A DNA stretch of 64,000 nucleotides from Nothophaeocryptopus gaeumannii (Eukaryota; Ascomycota; Dothideomycetes; Mycosphaerellales; Mycosphaerellaceae): positions 806,001-870,000 of the forward strand of contig JASISA010000022.1 of the NCBI GenBank assembly GCA_031771865.1. Reading direction: 5' to 3'. Shown in pieces: positions 20,463-30,737 of this stretch; the first letter of the stretch is position 1; each line of letters begins with the position of its first letter. A program made the position numbers and the translations under genes. The notes beneath the pieces are model-generated. The model worked only from the letters and a program-made list of their open reading frames with translations, was not told where the DNA came from and did not search any database.

Positions 20463-23400
20463 CTAATGATATCCATTCACTTGCCCGTTGACCTTCGAGG
20501 GGCCAGCCGTACCGTTGACAAATCCGTTCGCAGTAGGAACATCATCATCATACTCCAGCGTCAAGCTAGTCGGGATAGGTGACTCTTTGGCGTTTCCATC
20601 CAAGTAAGACTTCATCTTGACACCAGCGATATCGCGCTCCAACACACTGAAGTTTCCATGTCGGCCAGGTGCACGACGAAGATTCTTCAGCTTGAATACC
20701 TCCTTCAGTGTTGCCGCGAGAGATGGTCCAACTAGTCTTGCTCCAAAGCAGAAGTGCAGACCGTGGCCAAGGAGGGTGTAATCCTTGAATGGACGATGAG
20801 GGTTTAATTTTTCCGGCTCAGCGAAAGCGATTGGGTCCATATTCGCCTTAGAAGTAGCTATCAAGACCAAATTGCCCTTCTTGACGTGCACCGGTCCGCG
20901 TTCCCCGTCTTGGATCGTAATATCTTGTGCAGCCACACGAGGCAGACCCGGGACGACACCAGCGTGGCGCATACCCTCGAACACGAAACCTTGAAGTTCT
21001 CGCTCGGCTTCAGCGTCATCTCTGTGCGCGAGCTCGACGATTCGATTCTTGTAGACCTCGTACTCTGGCTTGAGGAAAAGATCGATGAGCAAGGAAGCTT
21101 GCTGGGTGATGTTGCCTGCGACTGGAGCGCCCATGCCAATGCAGTCTCCAACGAGGTCTCCAATGGGCATCTTCGTGGCGTTGAGAGCCTTGTAGAGTCT
21201 GTCGGCATCTGGACCGACTTCGTAGGCTGAGCCCTTTGCCACCCAGTCCACAATGTGTTCCTTAACGCCTTGCTGAGTCTTTAAGTGTGCGGTGTGGATT
21301 TCGCGAAGGATCGGGGCGGCTTTCATGGAGCCCTCGCGCAGTTCCCATTCGTGCTCGGGGATGATGTTGAAGCTTTGGTACATGAAGAGTACAAGGTAGA
21401 TGTCGAAGAGTTGCGGGATGGAGACCAGACCACGAGGGTGCTTCTGGTTCTTTACCGGAATAGCGAATCGGTCTGCGAGCCAGAGGATTGGAGTGATATT
21501 GGTGACGTCGCGGACGATATCGATTGATCTCCTTACTCCTGGGTACTGCAACAACTTAGCGAATTGCCATCTACCTGACGAATGTCAAGACTTACCGGCA
21601 GGGAGCTTTTCTTGATCAGTCGAGCAACGTTGCTCCTGAAGAAAGTCGTGACGTTCGCTTCGAAGCCCCCTTCGAAGAAGATCTTGTGGAGAGCGTTGGA
21701 TCGATCATTGTGCTTCTTTTCCTGGTCCCATCCGAGCATGAACTCGTGACCATCGGTACAGACTGTTACAGCCTTCTGATACCTGAGATTTCGTTAGCCG
21801 TATTCTGTAGACCAATATGCGTCACTCCTTACATGACACGGAAGTTGTCCCTATCTTCGAAGACCTTCTTGCAAGCTTGCTGAGTCTGCACCGAGACGAT
21901 CTGCGCATCACTGCGAGGACGCTTCAGGTCGTAATGCTGGATTGACTTGTTGTTTGTCAGAATCTCACGGATGGCCTCAGGCGTGTAAAATGGAAGCAGA
22001 GCATAAGGCGATGTTCCGGTATATGAGCCTGGAAGTCCAGTGAATATCAGCTTGGGGAGCATGCCACCGTATGCTCCTCCGGCCATTTGGCCAAGTTTGC
22101 TGAGTCCCCAGTTCGTGAGTGTGTTGCTGTTCAAGTCGTAGCTGAGGAACCTGTCGCCACGGACGAGGGCGACTGCATCGTCGAGGATACCACGACCGGT
22201 CGTGTGGCCGGGACAGACACCGCTTCCCGGCATTGCGGGCTTTGTAACTTCAGCCATCAAACCTGGATACAGCTCCAGATTGTCGATATGACTGTAAAGA
22301 AGTTCTGCCGCTCGGGCGGTCTCTGCGTCTGGATTCCAGGCCTCGAAGCTCTCGTAAGGCTTCAAGTTGAGATACTTCCGGAACTCATTCATAGTGCACA
22401 CGTTGAACTGGGACCTCGCTTGAGCCATGCCTAGCAGATCCACTACCTTCAAGCTTGCTGGCGTGCCATGAGCACCGAAAGCATGCGCAGGCTCATCAAC
22501 GCAGTCCTTGAGGACTTCCGCGAGATCAACATCACTGAAGCGGCCATCTGGTCCTCTCTCCAGTCCGCCGAATGTCCAGTCCTTAGGGTACTTGCTCTTC
22601 ATTTTCATGCCCTCCTGCATAAGCACCTTGTGGAAAAGTGGCACGGACATGTCATCGAGTGACTTCAATTCAGGCAGGTTCGATCGCAAGAGGTCTTCCA
22701 TCCACTTATCGTCTGCCGCGCTCAGTGCAGCATGCCAGTGATATAACACAGCAAACTCGACAGAGACGACATTGCCAGATCCACGCTCTACGCGTGCTCC
22801 GCCGCTCTTGATTTCTTTGCCAAGATCCAGTGACCACGTGGAATTGGCTCGTGGGGTGTTCAGAATTGCGGCGACGTAGTCCTTCAGAACCACGGTGGCG
22901 AAGAAGCCTACATTGATGTTGCGGCCCAGCTGGAACAGATCTTCGTCTTGCCACTTCTGCTGGTCTTTGTCCAGACCGTCCTGCAAAGCGAAGATGACAA
23001 AATTAGCAAATGTCCCACATACCAGAAACAGCCTACCAGATGCATCTTCTCGGTTGTTCGCCGCACCTAGAGTGCTGTAATCAAGATGAATGCGGCCTTA
23101 AGAGCATGGAAACACGTCTCGTCCCGGGGAGGCGTCTCAGAGGCTTCAAGCTCGCTTGCGCATGACGACTATGCTGGCGTGGCAAGTTGACCAGCATCGA
23201 CATCTGTCCATATCCGCCGGTAATGAAATCCACTCACCCAATCTTTATACTTGCCCTCCTCGTTGATCTGCCTCAGATTCTCGACGATAACGTTGTGATT
23301 TCGCGAAAACATGATAAGCACAGCAACCACACCAGGCGGCATGAGCATGATTCTTTCAGAGGCGATAGAGTCGGGGTAGATCGTGCCGTTTCGGTACGTG

Positions 23401-24216
23401 CGAACTCGCGGCTGCTCTTCTTGGGTATTACCGTACAAGGTACTCAGGTCGACATAGCTCGATCTAGACAGCAAGGCCATTGTTAATCATCAAATGATTG
23501 ATAGGAGAATTTGGGGACGCTTACGTCTCGTTGATCCAGGGTCCCTTTGGCGGTCTAGCGGTCTGGAAGCACTCGTGAATAACAATCGTGGCGAAAGAGA
23601 AGAACAATCGGTTAAGGCCCGATGGGTGTTTTCGGAAAGTTCCCTCCTTTCGCTTCATGAGGTTCTCGAAGACTAATTCTGGGTCCGGTAGACCTGGGCC
23701 TTTGGGCTTCGCTGGCGGCACGCTGCGGCTGTAAGGTGTTCCTGCTTTCCCCATCTCTGGAGACCAGGGATTGTTGCCGCCGCCGTCATGTCGTCTGTAC
23801 CTAGATTCAGGTCCCGCGAGAGTCGCTGCCGGCTGGAATCACAACGAAGGTTAGCCAATGATCCTGATGCTGACGATATCGCAAGTAGGCTCACATACGT
23901 GCGGTAGGTCATGCCAAAGCATTTTGATGAACGCATCAGAAGTGGCCGAGGAAAGCCCACTGTTGGGTGGAAGGGACTGCAACATCGAGACTCCATGCTC
24001 AAGAAGTAGTTCTTTGTCGTCCAATGGCTCTCCAGAAGCCAAGCTCGTCAGTCCTTGTGTGACTGTCTTCGCGTTCTTGATATTCATGTGCGTAAGATCA
24101 TGCACGATCGATGTTTTCTCGGTCGCACCATTCGTTTCGTGGTCGGTCCTGCGATCGGGGGCAGTGGCAGGATTTCGCTTGATCGTGCCGATCAAGCTCT
24201 TGAGCTTGCCAGGCAT
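20463..24216 (-). CDS. Psi-producing oxygenase (Ppo), fatty-acid dioxygenase-P450 fusion
   Basis: Oxylipin-forming enzyme: an N-terminal haem peroxidase-like domain dioxygenates oleate/linoleate and a C-terminal P450 domain rearranges the hydroperoxide. In Aspergillus these products balance sexual and asexual sporulation. Exons 24216-23899, 23832-23525, 23463-23238, 22980-21833, 21782-21596 and 21545-20463 give 1089 aa with consistent phases. Seen are a likely distal His (IVIHECFQT, about 190), the catalytic Tyr and proximal His in YHWH (about 363-366), and the P450 haem loop HFCFGARL with Cys at about 995, so the P450 half is probably able to bind haem. The helix I region reads GNITQQ, unlike the ANxxQ pattern of well-known diol synthases. 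The 257-nt intron is longer than the others and could hide a 30-nt microexon (about 23036-23065). Confidence 0.9.
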
Positions 24217-24567
24217 GATGGCAGTAGACTATTTCAGGTGTGCGGTTCCAAAATGACGAAGAACGCCAGTGAAGAGATTGAGAAAGACCTGCCTGCGATG
24301 TGTATGAGCAGAACGGAGATGAGCAATGTGGAGATAGTCTGCCGAAGAACAGAAAGTCGTCCATCAAAACAGCTCGGTACACAGACCATTGTGATGACAT
24401 AGAGCTCGCAGTGGATTCTTCCAATCATCCGCGTGCAATATTGGATCTCAACATGCTGGCAAACTTACGATGGTGACCTGCATCTTGGTATGGGCCGGCG
24501 AACTCGGAGCGCGATCACGCCCGTGGTTGGCGCTGTCTAACGTATAGTCGATCTTTGCTTGAAGACG

Positions 24568-24965
24568 TCAGCATAGCTGGTCCTGGCAAGTGGTCGTGAG
24601 AGGTGAAGCAGAGCTCGAGCCCATGTGCAGGCACCATACTGCAGGGAGCAGTCCAATGAGAGAAGGTGTGATGATAGGCAAACCGCAGATCGAAGCCGTT
24701 CCTCGTTGAAATAGAACCTGTTCAGACCTAGTTGCATAGAGGTACTGTAGCGCTATCGCAAACGTGCAGCTAATCCGAGCGACCTCAGTTTCCTGTATGA
24801 GCAGACACAGCAGTATGACGCAAGTGCTGCCTTTGAGAAGCACCAACGTTGCCCAACAGCACTTGTAAGACAGTAGGTACATGGGCGGTGAGACTCAGTC
24901 CAGCGAAGAACGGATCTTTGTGGTCATGGAGGCTTCCGGGCGTCTGGCCAAAAGAGCACTGCTTG
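24568..24965 (-). pseudogene. Possible relic of an ABCC-type ABC transporter N-terminus
   Basis: Two adjacent minus-strand frames resemble in order the TMD0 region of fungal ABCC transporters: a segment CSFGQTPGSLHDHKDPFF with following hydrophobics, then, in another frame, FAIALQYLYATRS, TASICGLPIITPSLIGLL and HMGSSSASPL. No splice pair joins the two frames convincingly. The rest of a transporter (about 1300 residues) is absent because the Ppo gene starts at once downstream. The match is from memory of family patterns and is weak. Confidence 0.2.
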
Positions 24966-26593
24966 AACTCAGCAAAGCCGAATAATGCTGACCAGCTGAG
25001 TCTCTCTCCAGCCTGGTATGATGTGCAGCGGAAGTGGGGGAACATCTCTATCTTCAATGAGTGAACCTTCTTGCCCAAATTGGATAACACAGAATTAATT
25101 CCAAGAAGCCAGTGGTTGGAAATGTGGAGATGGCGTGCATGCATGGGCGCCGACCCTCCGCGGGCATGTGCACGGTGTTGCGAAGTGGGGTTCTTCGCTT
25201 TATTAGCTGCGTTTCTACTGTCAATGAGAGGCTGCAGTAACCCGCAACTTGGATACATACCGCGAGATGTCAATCTGCATGGTCGCCTATTCAAGCAAAT
25301 GCAATTGTGTCGGAGGCAGCGGGGGTTACAGTAGCAACTATTTGATTGATGCAAAAGCCAATGTGGCCTGGTCCATCTCCTGCGACTTCGCGAACAGACG
25401 CCGTCCTTCCACGAGTATGCACCAGTCTGATGATATACGATGTCGTCGTTTGGGTCCGCAACGAAGATGGCTGGAAGGCAGGAGCTGCAATTGGACTTTG
25501 GCAGACCGCTGAAGTCGCCCACAGCTTTATGACTAGTGGAAAGGATGGGATGGCGGGCCGACACGACTGCCTCCCTTCCGAGTTCCACCACTGCTTCGGC
25601 AGAATTGCAGATCATTGTCAATCTATTGCCCGACTGAAAAGCGCTGGCGAGCATTGCTACTGAGGCGAACGCCCATGTCCAAAGCGAGCATTCCCGCGCA
25701 CTCTTCGTCTGCCTCGTTGCATGGTCTTGTTGAAAGCAAAGGTCCTACTGTGCGTAGATCATCGAGATGTGGTTTGCCTTTGCGGAAAACTCGAAAGGGT
25801 CCTGATTCTTCGATGAAGGCGCGTTGGGGATGAGCTCGCGTACGGGAATTGACAACCTCAATGCCGTGGAGTCTCATGGCATCGCGAGGCACTGCAGTTG
25901 AACCGCCGTGGCAAAGTTGATTCGCGGAAGTGTGAAGCTGTTGCCAAGCCGCTGTGGGTATAGCAGATAGCGTGGATGTGAGGATTACCAGACCTCGCTC
26001 TAGCGTGTAACTACCATCATGGAACGATTGAAGATGTTTGGCTGGGTGACGGAAATGGCTTGTCAATCCTTTAATGCAGCGTCATAGGGAAGCCTACAGC
26101 TACTGCCAGGATGCTCCTCGACCGCTGAGGAAGAGGTTCGTCTGCACATGGAGCCGATGTAGCCTTTACTCTTCAGAACGGTATGTGTGGATGCCAGCTC
26201 CAACTTTGATGTCAACGGCTCGCAGTGTCCTCTGGTCATTTGCACCTTCATTGTCGTCGACAACCGAATATCGTTTCTTGGTGAGTGACTCTAGCGCGCA
26301 GAGTCTTATTCGTGTCGTGACGAAGTGTTGATGCCAGAATGCTTTGCTCGCAGATGCGGTATTACTGTATAATGACGGGCATGCGATTTACTTCTTTGGA
26401 TTCAGTAGAGGAGCATATTAAGATCATCAGGATATACCCGGACATGCAAAAGTCGCCTGTCAACGCAGACTGCTTCACAGATCGACTGGACCATATTCGA
26501 GTCTGATTGGCGATGATGACCGCAGCCCGTATTGTAATAAGCACTCTCCAAGATGGCGTGCAGTTGAGGCGTCTCTGTCGCGTGTCTAAGTCA

Positions 26594-26652
26594 GACGGTG
26601 ACGGTGACGGTGACGGTGACGGTGACGGTGACGGTGACGGTGACGGTGACGG
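26594..26652 (+). repeat. GACGGT hexanucleotide tandem repeat
   Basis: Nearly ten perfect head-to-tail copies of GACGGT (59 nt). On the plus strand one frame reads Asp-Gly repeats, but no gene supports translation. Perfect identity suggests recent slippage. Confidence 0.95.
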
Positions 26653-26670
26653 GCTACCACGTTGCTGCGC

Positions 26671-26697
26671 AGATGCACGAGATGCACGAGATGCACG
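26671..26697 (+). repeat. Three copies of a 9-bp repeat
   Basis: The unit agatgcacg is repeated three times in tandem, 18 nt after the hexanucleotide array. Confidence 0.85.
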
Positions 26698-26859
26698 TTG
26701 GTTGCTCCTCCCCGTTAAACGTGGCTGATGGCAGGCGAGGTGTTGGAGGCTGAAGAGTCGATTAGAGTTTCGTTTGATCTGGACTAGGCTCTAAAAAGGC
26801 AAGCGCGTGGCAGGGGTACTTGTGTTTCCGACTTCAGCTCTCCTTCTTGTCGCTGCGCC

Positions 26860-27555
26860 TCCACCATCCTCTCTTCTTCACCGTATCTTCCATCTTTCCT
26901 TCGACCTCACCCTCACCTCTCTCATACTACATACTCATCGGACTCACTTGCATCAGCCGCTAATCACATTCGCAGCAGTAGCAGCCATACCTGCCCTCCC
27001 CTCGCTCACCATGCACTTCGCTGTCTGATACCCCTTTGCATCGTCTTCTTTGGCGTCCGAGACCACGTCCCTTCAGTGTTCGCTGCGGCTCTCACGCATC
27101 CTCTGATCCCTATCCTTTGGCAACATGGCATCCTACCTGTCTCAGCTTGCAATCTGGCTCACCTACTGGAGGTCATAGCGTACGCGGTCTACTACAATGC
27201 TACGTGAACATCCTTCGCGGCTCGCTTGTACGCGGGTGTGTCTTTCCACTGACAAAGCCTCTATTCTCAAGAGATTTCGGTCGCTACGGTTCACTGGGGG
27301 CCGTCTCCGTAGGAAGGTCTCTTTTGTTAGACGAGGAGGATGGCAAACAGGACGCGGTCAATTCCTATGAGTGACTCTGCCTCCTGTGATGCTCGAATAG
27401 AACGCCCCTCCTTCTCAGTGTGAATTATAAGATATTGCGCCGGAACGCCAGCTCTCCGTGACCTCTGAACGACTCAGACTGTGTACGAAACCACATCAGA
27501 AACAGCTCAACCTGCCAAGCTAACTACAGACACTCGTTGAAGGCTGAGTACTGCC
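26860..27555 (+). promoter_or_regulatory. Pyrimidine-rich leader with short upstream ORFs
   Basis: C/T-rich DNA from about 26860 to 27000 resembles the stretch next to fungal transcription starts. Downstream are two short upstream ORFs, ATG-CAC-TTC-GCT-GTC-TGA at 27011 and a 17-residue frame at 27125-27178, ahead of the gene that starts at 27556. Transcript extent is inferred. Confidence 0.35.
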
Positions 27556-28828
27556 ATGAGCTCGCCAGAGGAGGCATCGAGCAGCAATCGCCAAACCTCA
27601 CGTGCTCCAAGCTCCGGATCGCATGCCTCCGCGCCCAGCCTGAGGACGAGCCGCCAAAGTAGCGTTGTTGGTGATTCACCGATGTATTCCACACTGCAAA
27701 GACATACCAACTCTATCTCAGGTACGATTAATTCCTGATTGGTCGGGCGGTCTGCCAATTGATCCTTCCGGAACATCATCCTTCCTTGACCACGCGGCTC
27801 ACAACATCACAGACTACATCTCACCATATCCTCCGCTGCACTCAGGAGCAACTACATCATCGGCGGCCAAGCCGAACGCTGCGGTGCGAGAAAAGAGGCC
27901 ATCAATAGCGAGGACGCAATCGTTGTTGTCAGCAAGTCCAACATCTGCATCCCAAGAGGACTCGGAGACGGTACGTGAGATGAGCTCTTCCGGTCGTCAT
28001 GGCGTCGATGCCTATACCTTTCGACTGAACGATGTTTGATTCTTCAAATATCTCACCAGTAGGTGGCCGTTCTCGCTTTCCCTCAGACGCTCAATTCTTT
28101 CGATCCCTTTACCTTACCAGCAACATTCTTTCCTTTCTGCTCAACAAATCACTCTCTCGCGTTCAGCTAATATCTCGCGGACCAAATCCCTGTCCCCAAT
28201 GGCGGCGACAACTAATCGAACTGATCCACAGGCTCAGAAACAACAACTCATCGACGCCCTCAACGAACATCGCATCAACACTCTGGGCGAACTGAGAAGA
28301 GTCGAACGCATTTTTGCTGGCCTGGGATCATCAGACCTCACAAGTCCTATGACAGCGGCGTGTACGTGCAAATCATTTGTCAATCTACAACGAGATATGT
28401 ATTGACCAGTTCTCACAGGGATGTACTACGTCAACTCAAACAGTCTTCTGGCCGAAATGAGAGCATTGACTCGCAATTATCCTTTCAGGTTCGTTAGATA
28501 ACCCTACAGCACTCGAATGAGCCTGCTCTGACATCTAACTAACAGCTCCGAATGTCTCGACGAAGCGAAACGGCGCGTCTATCAGGATCCGGCATCAAAC
28601 CGATCATGGAACTACTGCTGGCTGGTCCTTGCAAAGATGCACACCGATCGACTAATACCAACTTATGCTCGAGCTCAAGCTTCGAGACCGGAGATGTGGG
28701 CTGGCTCCACTCCTTCCGAAAAATCTATCGAGCAACTTGCAGCGACGTTCATTCGCGATTGGAACGCGGCTTTGGCGCAGCTTTTACGATACTGGGAAGC
28801 ACCTCCAATTGTGCCTGGCCGACGATGA
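27556..28828 (+). CDS. Orphan five-exon protein, 305 aa
   Basis: Exons 27556-27721, 27813-27970, 28121-28361, 28419-28488 and 28546-28828 splice in phase. Introns are 91, 150, 57, 57 nt, several with CTAAC/TTGAC branch sites. The first about 110 residues are Ser/Thr/Pro-rich and probably disordered (SSPEEASSSNRQTSRAPSS). The rest is a helical, conserved-looking domain: IDALNEHRINTLGELRRVE, MYYVNSNSLLAEMRALTR, CLDEAKRRVYQDP, SWNYCWLVLAKMHTDRL and FIRDWNAALAQLLRYW. There is no signal peptide or membrane segment. I do not recognise the family. The 150-nt second intron is the least certain junction. Confidence 0.65.
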
Positions 28829-29208
28829 TACACAAGAGAGCCTGTTTTGGCATATTTTAGACAGACTTGGGGGGGGGGGGGTTCTTCCACGCTACAGCCA
28901 AGAGAAGGATTTAATCATCTTCGACGTGTTTGCTTCATTGCTGTTCATTGGCGAGGCGTTCAGGTCGGGCAGCTTTTTCTCTTGCACATTCGCTCCATCG
29001 ACATCAGTGTGTAGCTATGCAGAATACTAAACGCGCTCGCGATGTTCTTCGATTCGTAAAAATTATGACATCTTCTTCAAAGCCAGCCTTGGGCAAGGAA
29101 TGCCGATCTTGGCATTCGTGGCTGTGCGTAGAATGAGCCTCACTCGCCGTCATACACCACCTTCGGCATAGTGTGTCATTCTCGTCCTCGAGTAGGACAT
29201 GAAAGTAA
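28829..29208. other. Convergent intergenic spacer
   Basis: The 380 nt lie between two convergent genes. It contains a run of 13 G at 28869-28881 and nothing else of note. Confidence 0.5.
28869..28881 (+). repeat. Homopolymer of 13 G
   Basis: An uninterrupted G13 run lies about 40 nt past the stop codon of the orphan gene. It may affect sequencing accuracy or form a G-rich structure in RNA. Confidence 0.9.
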
Positions 29209-30177
29209 TCAGCCTTCAACCTCCACGAGTTTGGCGCCAGCTTCGGTATCAGGCAGCCAGCCTTTCGGCCGCTCCGCTCCACGAACAGTAAGGCCATATC
29301 TGATCGTATCAGTAACAGGACCAGGACGAAAGACGGAGAGGCTTACAGTGATCGTTCCACCTTCTCGACACTGGCGCGCATGACATCCATCTTCTTGTCC
29401 ACGTCTTTGCCGAAGGGTCCACCACTCGCGTTGAGCGACTCCAGCGCCGACCGCAGCTCTCTCATGTCGTTGAGCACACTTCGCTCAGAGTTCTCAGCAG
29501 TCTCCATTGCAGCATCGGCGGGCGCAATGGTCGGAAGTGAGCCGCTAGTTGCCATTGTCGTGATGGCAAATCTCATCAGCTCTCCTGTCATGTCGAAGAT
29601 GCCCAGAACGTAATCTTCGATGCTCAGATCAACGCCCGGCCCATCGCTATCGAGCTGCTTCATTTGTATCGCGGCGTCCGTGTGACTGAGAAGGCTGGCC
29701 GTGGTGAGGTAATGTTCAAACGAAGCGGCCTCCATGTATTCTTGGCATCCACCGCTGATCTGCCGAGCATATCGCCAGGCGTTGATACCTTGCAGGTCCC
29801 TCGACACGGAAGCGAAGTGTGCAGCTATGGTCTCGTAGTATGGCTTGTTGGCTTTCTGAACATGTTGAGGAGGAGGCTCTTTCAATTTGCGGACACTGGT
29901 TGATTCGTCAGATCGGTCCATGCTGAAGAGTGTTTGGCTTCGACTACCGCTGCAATGAGAAGATGCTGGTTCAATTAGCTCGATTCACGTAGCACTAGAA
30001 ATATCCATACATTTTCTTGGACGCGGCGGTGATATCTCTAGAAGCTTTGATGATGCGTTCCCGACGGTCATGGTGTTCATCGAGCTCTGCTCGAAACTGC
30101 TCGAACATGGGCATGAAAGGCGACGATGCGCCGGCAGCTTGCTTGCCTTCCATTTCTGTGAAGGTTCGCTTGCCCAT
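29209..30177 (-). CDS. Translin-associated factor X (TRAX) homologue
   Basis: Translin-family protein; TRAX is the catalytic partner of translin in the C3PO endoribonuclease, which trims small-RNA passenger strands and tRNA fragments. Exons 30177-30011, 29949-29347 and 29299-29209 give 286 aa (introns 61 and 47 nt, both phase 2). Family blocks seen are FRAELDEHHDRRERIIKASRDI, QEYMEAASFEHYL, DYVLGIFDMTGELMR and the C-terminal LTVRGAERPKGWLPD. The acidic residues of QEYMEA and the Asp and Glu of DMTGELMR correspond to the metal-binding catalytic site of animal TRAX, so nuclease activity is plausible. The helix after the first intron (GSRSQTLFS) departs from the usual hydrophobic KKIIFxLQR pattern. 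A translin partner is not in this window. Confidence 0.85.
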
Positions 30178-30737
30178 GAGCGTGTCTGTGTGCTGGAGAA
30201 TCTTCGAAATGTAATCCTAGATAGAAGAAGAAATATGTGTCGAATGGACGTCGTAGACAATGAAGTCGTGCACAGCCAGTGGCAGTTGCAGGCGTGGAGC
30301 GAGAAATTGTGGCATGCGAGATTCAGCAAAACAACTCCCGCAAATTCAAGTCTTACTTAGACATGGCGTGGACTGTATGTTGGTCGCACCCCATTACACC
30401 CAAACCTGACCTCATCCATCATATTAAGCAACTGGTCGCTCCAACACGTGTGGTCCAGGCACATGCAATGGAAAGAAAAAGATGACCAGATAGAGTATTA
30501 ACAGGATCTATTCTTTCAGCTGCTTTCGTAGAGCAGATGCCAATCAAGGCGGGTATGTACAAGCATTATCATGGATTACGAGAAGCCTTTCGCAGGCTGC
30601 AAACGACTCTTTTTAGAACACCACGCAATGCAGAAAAAGGATGCTCATGCGCTCATCATCATGCACCAGCCAACCAGCCGATGGGAAAGCAACCTCGCTC
30701 TATCTTGTCATTGAAAACCGGGGACATCATGTCGTAA
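30178..30737. other. Intergenic, no gene supported
   Basis: The 560 nt lie between the TRAX start and the copper-oxidase stop codon. Only short shadow frames. Confidence 0.5.

Larger units (their letters stand above)
24217..27555. other. Gene-poor region of 3.3 kb
   Basis: Between the Ppo start and the next plus-strand gene no intact gene is supported. An 870-nt minus-strand open frame (24785-25654) has no family features apart from a possible transporter relic at its end. The region holds a GACGGT repeat, a short 9-bp repeat and, near its right end, pyrimidine-rich leader-like DNA. Confidence 0.5.

Noticed and set aside
24785..25654. 870-nt open frame on the minus strand as a gene
   Set aside because: Its composition is irregular (many Cys, His, Arg), there is no domain, and it runs through sequence with no promoter or splice logic.
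26594..26652. CRISPR-like or coding Asp-Gly repeat
   Set aside because: There are no spacers, only a simple hexanucleotide tandem array, and no gene surrounds it.
27036..27374. 112-codon plus-strand frame as a gene
   Set aside because: It lies in the probable leader of the next gene, has no recognisable features, and overlaps shorter upstream ORFs.
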